A stretch of DNA of 64,000 nt from Parietaria judaica. Lineage: Eukaryota; Streptophyta; Magnoliopsida; Rosales; Urticaceae. The translations under genes were made by a program, and so were the position numbers. Below are positions 58,435-64,000 of the stretch, one piece after another. A model generated the notes under the pieces. It had not been told where the DNA came from, made no database searches, and saw only the letters and a list, made by a program, of their open reading frames with translations. The stretch's first letter is position 1. Each line of letters begins with the position of its first letter. The stretch covers positions 39,197,201 through 39,261,200 of the forward strand of contig OX940861.1 of NCBI GenBank assembly GCA_954871525.1, written 5' to 3'.

Positions 58435-60049
58435 CTACTTGCAAGTGCAAACGAGGACTCTCCTGGGCGGGAGAGAAGGCCGTCGTCCGTGGAGCAGCGC
58501 GTAGTTGTCCAAGAAGAGAACGTCGCCGTTTCGCCACTCGAACTGGATGCTCTCCTCTTCGATGATCTCTTCGCATCTCTTCACGAAGCGTTCGTCGATG
58601 GGCGTGCCATCCGCCATGGTGGCGGAGCTGTGCTCTTTCCCGTACATGCCGACCAGCGTGTTGAACCACATCCGCCGCCCTTTCCGGCCCTCGAACACCT
58701 TTGTCAGGCATCTCGGCCCCAATATCGTCTTCACTCCGCCGTCCTCCAGCCACTCCATGTCCATACCCAGCGCCTTGGCCCTGCTCAAATAGCAATACTC
58801 ATCTTAGATTATCGGACGTGGCAAAGGCGTTGGAAAACGCAGCAAACGAATAGAATAGGCGCACACACCTTCGCTCAGCTTCTGCCGGATCGGACGTGGC
58901 AAAGGCGTCCTCCCAGCCCCGGCCTCTCATGGAGGAGTACTTGTCTCCTTTGAGCGTGGCCTTGTTGCTCATCGCTGTGAAAGTGTACTTCAACCCCTTC
59001 TCCTCTATTTCCGCCACGGCCTCCGGGAACTCCTCCATCATACGCTCCGTCACCCGAAAGCTCGGCACGAACGGCGTCTGCCCTCCTTCTGGCGGCGGGA
59101 TGTCGCACCACAAGATAACTTTCTTTGGAAATTCCTTGATCTGATGGCATCAAGTGATTTACACATAAAGTCATAATTCATAAACCTAGGTCGGTCTTAA
59201 AATTTATTTGTGCTTAGGACCCTCATAATCTCAGAGCCGGCCTCGGCGACGTCCAGGCCAGGCCTCCAAGGAGACACTCAGATATAATTTTCCGCCGTTG
59301 CTCGTCAAATTTCCGGTACCAGATTAACCGGCTATATCCGGGTTATTAATTAGCTAATTATTTGTATAAGGTTTCAACTTTTTGGTTTAGAGTTTGATTC
59401 CTCTACTTGATTCTTCTACGTCTAAACAAAATTATCTAACTTATTTGGATGTATTATTTGGACTATACTTATTGTTTGATTTTTAAAAAATTCTTAAATA
59501 TTTAAACCCGTGTAAGCCGACCGTTTTTTGGACAAATTGAGAAATATTCCATCAAAATCAGGGGTGTTCAAGATTCAGCCGAAATTTGCCGAAACTATAA
59601 CCGGTCCGGTTCTTAAAAGTTAGGGGGAAAAACTCCGGAACTCGATCCCGTTTTCGATCCTTAATCACTCAAAGTTGACTCACCAGAACCATCTCGTGAT
59701 GATAGTAAATGAACTCAGAGAGAGGCCCTTCGTTGGCTGTCCAAACCCTCTTGTAGATGTGAGTCCTCGGTGCGGGGCCGACGTAGCGAATGTCGTCCCA
59801 GCCGAACGTGTCGACGATGTCGTTGAAATCCTCGGCGCATTGCACGTCAAAGCCTCGCAGAAGGACCGCGCTGTTCTTCACGATCATCTCCTCGAACCAC
59901 TCCTTGTTCTTCTTCAGCCCCGAGAGGAGAGACTCCACGTCGCTCTTGTCGGTCGCTGCGGGCTCGAGCACGAGAGGCATGGTCTCGCCATCGACCACTC
60001 TTTGCCCGTCGCAACTTCCCACCTTGAAATCTTTGTCACACTTCTCCAT
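58435..60049 (-). CDS. TauD/clavaminate synthase-like Fe(II)/2-oxoglutarate dioxygenase
   Basis: Three exons: 60049-59684, 59140-58869, 58780-58435, all GT-AG (phases 0 and 2), giving 327 aa. This is very close to the length and wording of Arabidopsis At3g21360 (annotated clavaminate synthase-like). Shared landmarks are SAVLLRGFDV, EDFNDIVDTFGWD, VGPAPRT, TANEGPLSEF, GGVKTILGP, and RNGDVLFLDNYALLHGRRP near the end. The metal ligands of the family are visible: HxE at H117/E119 (YYHHEM), the distal His at H310 (ALLHGRRP), and the 2-oxoglutarate-binding Arg near R319/R320 (PPRR). The TauD fold oxidises small molecules with 2-oxoglutarate and O2; the plant substrate is unknown. The protein lacks an obvious signal peptide, so cytosolic. 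The start is the only ATG with a fitting N-terminus. An exon-2 phrase is repeated in intron 2. Confidence 0.95.
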
Positions 60050-60094
60050 TTCTCTCGCTCTTTCTCAAGTTTGGTGTCTCCTTCGAACAAGCTT

Positions 60095-60105
60095 GTATTA
60101 TATAG
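60095..60105 (-). promoter_or_regulatory. TATA box of the dioxygenase gene
   Basis: CTATATAATAC on the minus strand, 46-56 bp upstream of the ATG. It would imply a short 5' UTR of about 15-25 nt. Confidence 0.55.
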
Positions 60106-60113
60106 ACGATTGA

Positions 60114-60485
60114 TTAGGAGTTGAGTATCTTAAACTTGTCGTGTTAGTGTTTGTTGCAATGTTCTCTTATATTATTCTCTACTAGTTTTTTATTATTTCT
60201 TTCCAGTCTAATTTTTCCAAGAATCTCAAAAGCATATATCGGTTTTTAAAAAAAATCGGTACTAGTGATCAAGACCGGAACCGGCCATTCATCAGTATTA
60301 AAACAAGAGATATCGGGTTTTATATCTATACTATAGTTTACCAAAAATATAGTATATTGAAGAAAGAAAAGAAAAATCGAGGACCGCTAAATTCTCAGTC
60401 TTGCAGCTTTGTAAGAACCGGTCAAGTGAGACGGGAAATACCGGTTACTGGTTTTAAAAAATATTATCAATTTTTAACCGGTGTT
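60114..60485. other. Promoter-side intergenic DNA
   Basis: No element is bounded here. Phrases such as GACCGGAACCGGCC and AACCGGTCAAG occur, as in other degenerate repeats of the window. Confidence 0.4.
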
Positions 60486-60493
60486 GGTAGTAA

Positions 60494-61147
60494 CAAGGTA
60501 TAAAATTTCCCGAATATCTATCGGCATGCCCATCGATATTCTTTTTTCGAGAAAATACGAAACAAAAGCCTGCGGTTATCTCTATCGTTTTACCATTTTT
60601 CGCGAAATTCCTACGGCATGCCCATTTTCCTGCGCAATGTCGTTTTTGTGAAGGAAAACGTAGAAAAGTGGTGCGAATTTCCATAAAAAGCAAAAAATTG
60701 GTGGCAAAAATACCAATTAAACTTTCGGCAAAAATAATTATGTTTGGTATTCAACTAATCTTATACACTTCACTTCACCTGCGTATTCACTTCATCAAAT
60801 AAATTGACTTAATATTACACTTCAAGTCTTCAACTAATAATATTATACATTTCGTCTACATATTTAAATTAAAAATATGTTTTGTTGTATACAATTATGT
60901 CTTGTATTTATTTAATATGTAGGTTTAAACCTATATAAATATCTTGCTTAAATACTAAAAAATATTTTCCAGAATATCCGTCGAAAACCTCATCAGCATG
61001 CGGTATGCCCATGGAAAATGTGCGGTATTTTCGGCATGCGGCATGCCTTTTTTTTTCGATTTGCCCATCGGCATGTCTATCGGCAAACGATATATCCGTA
61101 AAATGGATATTGCGAAACGAAATCGGCAACCGGCATTTTAAACCTTG
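60494..61147. mobile_element. hAT-type non-autonomous element
   Basis: A 654-bp element with ends CAAGGTATAAAATTTCCC and, inverted, GGCATTTTAAACCTTG, flanked by the exact 8-bp duplication GGTAGTAA (60486-60493, 61148-61155). Subterminal repeats of CGGCATGCC and ATCGGCA occur at both ends. It shares the CAAGGT end with the elements at 28903 and 8551, but the interior differs. No transposase frame. It begins about 445 bp upstream of the dioxygenase ATG. Confidence 0.9.
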
Positions 61148-61155
61148 GGTAGTAA

Positions 61156-61865
61156 TAAGGAAAATGCAAAAAAGTTTCACCCATAATATGTGTATTAGAA
61201 TATGCTGTTTTGTAGTTTAAATTAGACAAAAACGATCAATTATTAAATATAAAAAATTGCTAATTATAAAAAATGAACGATGTAGTTAAAAAGTATGAAA
61301 ACGATGGGCGTGATCTTAGTATAATTGGGAATCACAAGGCTACAGTTTTGGATCCGTTAAGTTCGTCTTCGTTGCCGTGAATATTCTCTTGCTTTGCAAA
61401 AAAAAAAGGAAATTACAATGCTAAACCAATCAATATCTTCTAGGTGAATAAAATATTGATAAATAAATACGTGTGACGATCACAAGATTGTTTTATTATC
61501 TTGCAAATGGTTAATAACTATGTTGAGCAAAGGTTATAAACTGTCGTTTCTATTACAAAGAATGGTTCTTTGTTACCATAGTGAAATAAAATTAGAGAAG
61601 AAGCTCATCATATAAAGGCACAAAAAAGACACTATTCCTTGGGAATATCATTCCAACATTCTTGTTGTAAGTCCTCTTGCAGATAAATACAAGTCGCGCT
61701 ATTGAAAAAAGGATTTTTGCGGCGAAAATATTTATAAATTATTTAATATTTGACTTATACTCTTATTTTTTGTCGCGGTAAAAATATACAATTTACAAAA
61801 CAAACAAAAAATATCATTATGTATGTACCTAATTTCATATTGTTAAGTGTCTTCTGTTAAGTGCC
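61156..61865. other. AT-rich intergenic DNA
   Basis: No gene or bounded element seen. Confidence 0.45.
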
Positions 61866-61873
61866 ATGATAAC

Positions 61874-62413
61874 CATGGCCGGTTCTGAGTTTTTGGTGGC
61901 CCTAGGCGAATATTTTTTTTTGGGCCCTTCAATGAATAATTTAACCGATTTTCTATGCAAATTATAATAATTGATATTTGGAGAAAAAAAAATGTTGAGC
62001 TTTAAATTTTCTACCTGCTTATACATTTATATTTGGACAAGAATTTATAATAAATTGATACAATGAAAAAAAATAAAAAGTAACAGAAACACTTTAGTCT
62101 CAAGTTTTTTATCTTGGGAGGAAGGGAGAAACAAATTTAAGTATTTAAAATAATTAAAACGGTTAAAAAAACAAGAAGATAAATAGAGAACTTGTCAAAT
62201 CAGCAAAGAAAAACAAGAGGGCCCACTAGCAAACAAGAAATTTAAAAACATTAATAAGACCCCACTCTGCAAAAGATATGCGACAAAAAAAAAATGTCTC
62301 TCACAGGCCTACAACAACAACAAAAAATGGGCCCCTGATTTTATTAATTATTTTTGGGCCTAAGGCCTACGCCTAGTTGGACTTACGTTGGACTTAGCCC
62401 AAAACCGGCCCTG
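61874..62413. mobile_element. hAT-type element with GGCCGG ends
   Basis: A 540-bp element with ends CATGGCCGGTTCTGAG and, inverted, CCCAAAACCGGCCCTG, flanked by the exact 8-bp duplication ATGATAAC (61866-61873, 62414-62421). The CAGGGCCGG type of end is common among plant hAT MITEs. AT-rich interior, no coding capacity. Confidence 0.88.
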
Positions 62414-62421
62414 ATGATAAC

Positions 62422-63655
62422 TCTATGAAAGTAGAGTTATTATACGGTTTTTACGGAATTAATAATTAAACCCGAACGAGAGATCGATATAAAGTTGACA
62501 ATATCTTCCAATTTATGCTAAATTGTGAGTGATTGAACATATTTGTTTGGCATTGAAAATAAACACATAAATGGATATAAATTGAGAAAAAGAACCAAGT
62601 TAATGTGTATTATTATATGTTCTCCCACTTGGGCATCAATTAATAGACATGTTAACATTGAGTTTCATTAATTGGGCCTAAATTACCAAGAGAGAGATGC
62701 CAAAAGAGGAAAGATACCCTAATTAGCTAGGCACTCTTTGATCATTAGGAGCAGCCGCTGGAACAGGGAGCAAGGAAGGAAGAGCTGGAACAAGTGAAGA
62801 AGCTGTTGGGAAATTAAAGCACGGAACAGAGAAAGGAAGAGGAGAAGGAAGACAAGACCAATTTGAAGAGGAATCGAAGAGCAACTCATTATCAAGGGAG
62901 CTTGCTACGATATAGTGTTCTTCTAAACTCTTATTCTCATTGAGAGTTGTTCTTTGAATTTCTTGGATGAATTGTATCTTGAACCAAATTATGTTTTTTA
63001 ATTTTTGTTGTTCAAGTATGAACTAATTTCTTGAGGTTGGGTGAATGATGAACTAAGGGTTTGGGTGATTCGTAATTGCTATAGAATTTAGTATTTTCCT
63101 TGTTCATGGTTGATTGTTAATTGCTATATTGTCTCAACTTAATAGAGTTTTAGATCTAATCTCTATTGGAAAATATGAATTGGATTGGAAATACAACCTT
63201 GATACGTGCCAAATTCTTTGGATTTTGTTCATAGGATTGAGAGGGGTATAAGAATATATAACTCTCCATGTAGATCATGAAATTGGAACTCAATTTTAAC
63301 CCGTAAGTAATCTTATCACAGGAATATGAAAAAATTTCAAAAATAACATTTTATTTTTTGACTCTTACCTCAACAAAATAAAATTTAGAATATGCATGTG
63401 ATATTCTTGCTACAAATATTTCTAACTTTAATTAACCTATAAATACTTTTATAACAAAATTTAAAAAAGAAAACACAAACTAATTGGAGGTTTTTTTTCT
63501 TTTTGGACACTAACAACATAACAGACGAATTTGTTTATCGCCGAGTCTTGCAAAAGTAGTCAACGAATCTATTTCGTTGACCATTCTTGTTTATCTATTT
63601 CGCTCAACCATTGTGAATTTCTGTCATGACAGCTGGCACGTCTCTCTCTCTATCT

Positions 63656-63693
<38 letters not shown>

Positions 63694-64000
63694 CATACAA
63701 ATGAAATATGCAATCAATTTTGGGCCGGATCTAGCTCGTGTGCTGATACCGAAGTGTACATGATAAGAGAAGTGCTCAAATTATTATCCTTGTATATTTG
63801 TTGCGCTTTTTTGGTGTAACTTTTTTATTGGGACTGAGTATTCAATTTTGTCCACTACTCATTCATTTAATCATTTTCGAATTCCCAACTAAGGGTTTTT
63901 CTCAAGCTTAATAAAAAAACCAGTTGATTTTATCCCCATTTTACCGACAACTGCTTCTAATTTTACATGATACCGGTGGTAAATCATTTCTTTCATCATT
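62422..64000. other. Intergenic DNA, possible LTR fragment
   Basis: No gene is supported. From 62421 the sequence starts CTCTATGAAAGTAGAG, a small hairpin. At 62690-62900 it has a purine-rich leader-like stretch followed by T-rich wording, which could be part of an old LTR or UTR. A (TA)n tract lies at 63659-63689. The last 300 bp are featureless. Confidence 0.35.
63659..63689. repeat. (TA)n microsatellite
   Basis: Alternating TA for about 31 bp, preceded by a short CT run. Confidence 0.95.

Noticed and set aside
1..64000. CRISPR arrays, bacterial operons, riboswitches, tRNA genes
   Set aside because: Nothing of the kind is seen; regularly spaced repeats in the window are explained by transposons, tandem duplications or the copia leader hairpins, and the tRNA-like motifs lack a full cloverleaf.

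Overview
The window reads as AT-rich, repeat-rich nuclear DNA of a flowering plant, probably a eudicot. It holds spliced genes with plant GT-AG introns, four recognisable plant proteins, Ty1/copia, MULE and hAT elements typical of angiosperms, and what looks like a Cassandra (5S rRNA-bearing) solo LTR. The species cannot be named from the sequence. No organelle, bacterial or viral genome is present.

Four host genes are supported, all on the minus strand. (1) 6689-6997: a 102-aa secreted IDA/IDL-type peptide precursor. (2) 25704-27741: a two-exon, 490-aa secreted LRR protein without kinase, of the PII-2-like family. (3) 45819-49953: an eight-exon, 1097-aa CRWN/NMCP1-type nuclear lamina coiled-coil protein. 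(4) 58435-60049: a three-exon, 327-aa TauD/clavaminate-synthase-like 2-oxoglutarate dioxygenase of the At3g21360 type. They do not form a pathway.

Most of the remaining sequence is transposable elements, many of which can be bounded to the base by target-site duplications (TSDs): Cassandra-like solo LTR 936-1319 (TSD TATTT); copia-1 10799-14716, minus strand, LTRs identical by eye, integrase missing; copia-2 35224-41564, plus strand, TSD AAACC, LTRs about 1% different, many nonsense codons; nested MULEs 30055-34906 (TSD TATATATTA) and 30554-34209 (TSD TTTTATTTA); two sibling MULE MITEs 28400-28869 and 50279-50737; hAT elements at 28903-29373, 60494-61147 and 61874-62413 with exact 8-bp TSDs, plus older ones at 3523-3954 and 8551-10329; and a foldback element of about 1 kb at 56569-57623.

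The most striking unexplained signal is in the leader of copia-2 (35605-35986). Five consecutive units of about 80 nt each form a long hairpin capped by a nearly invariant GGAGGC..GCCACC segment. The stems of different units differ by paired substitutions (for example C-G versus T-A), the pattern expected if the RNA fold is maintained. Other points of interest are the integrase-less copia with identical non-TG/CA LTRs, the nested MULE system with a duplicated zinc-knuckle module, and a tRNA-like motif inside the large foldback element.
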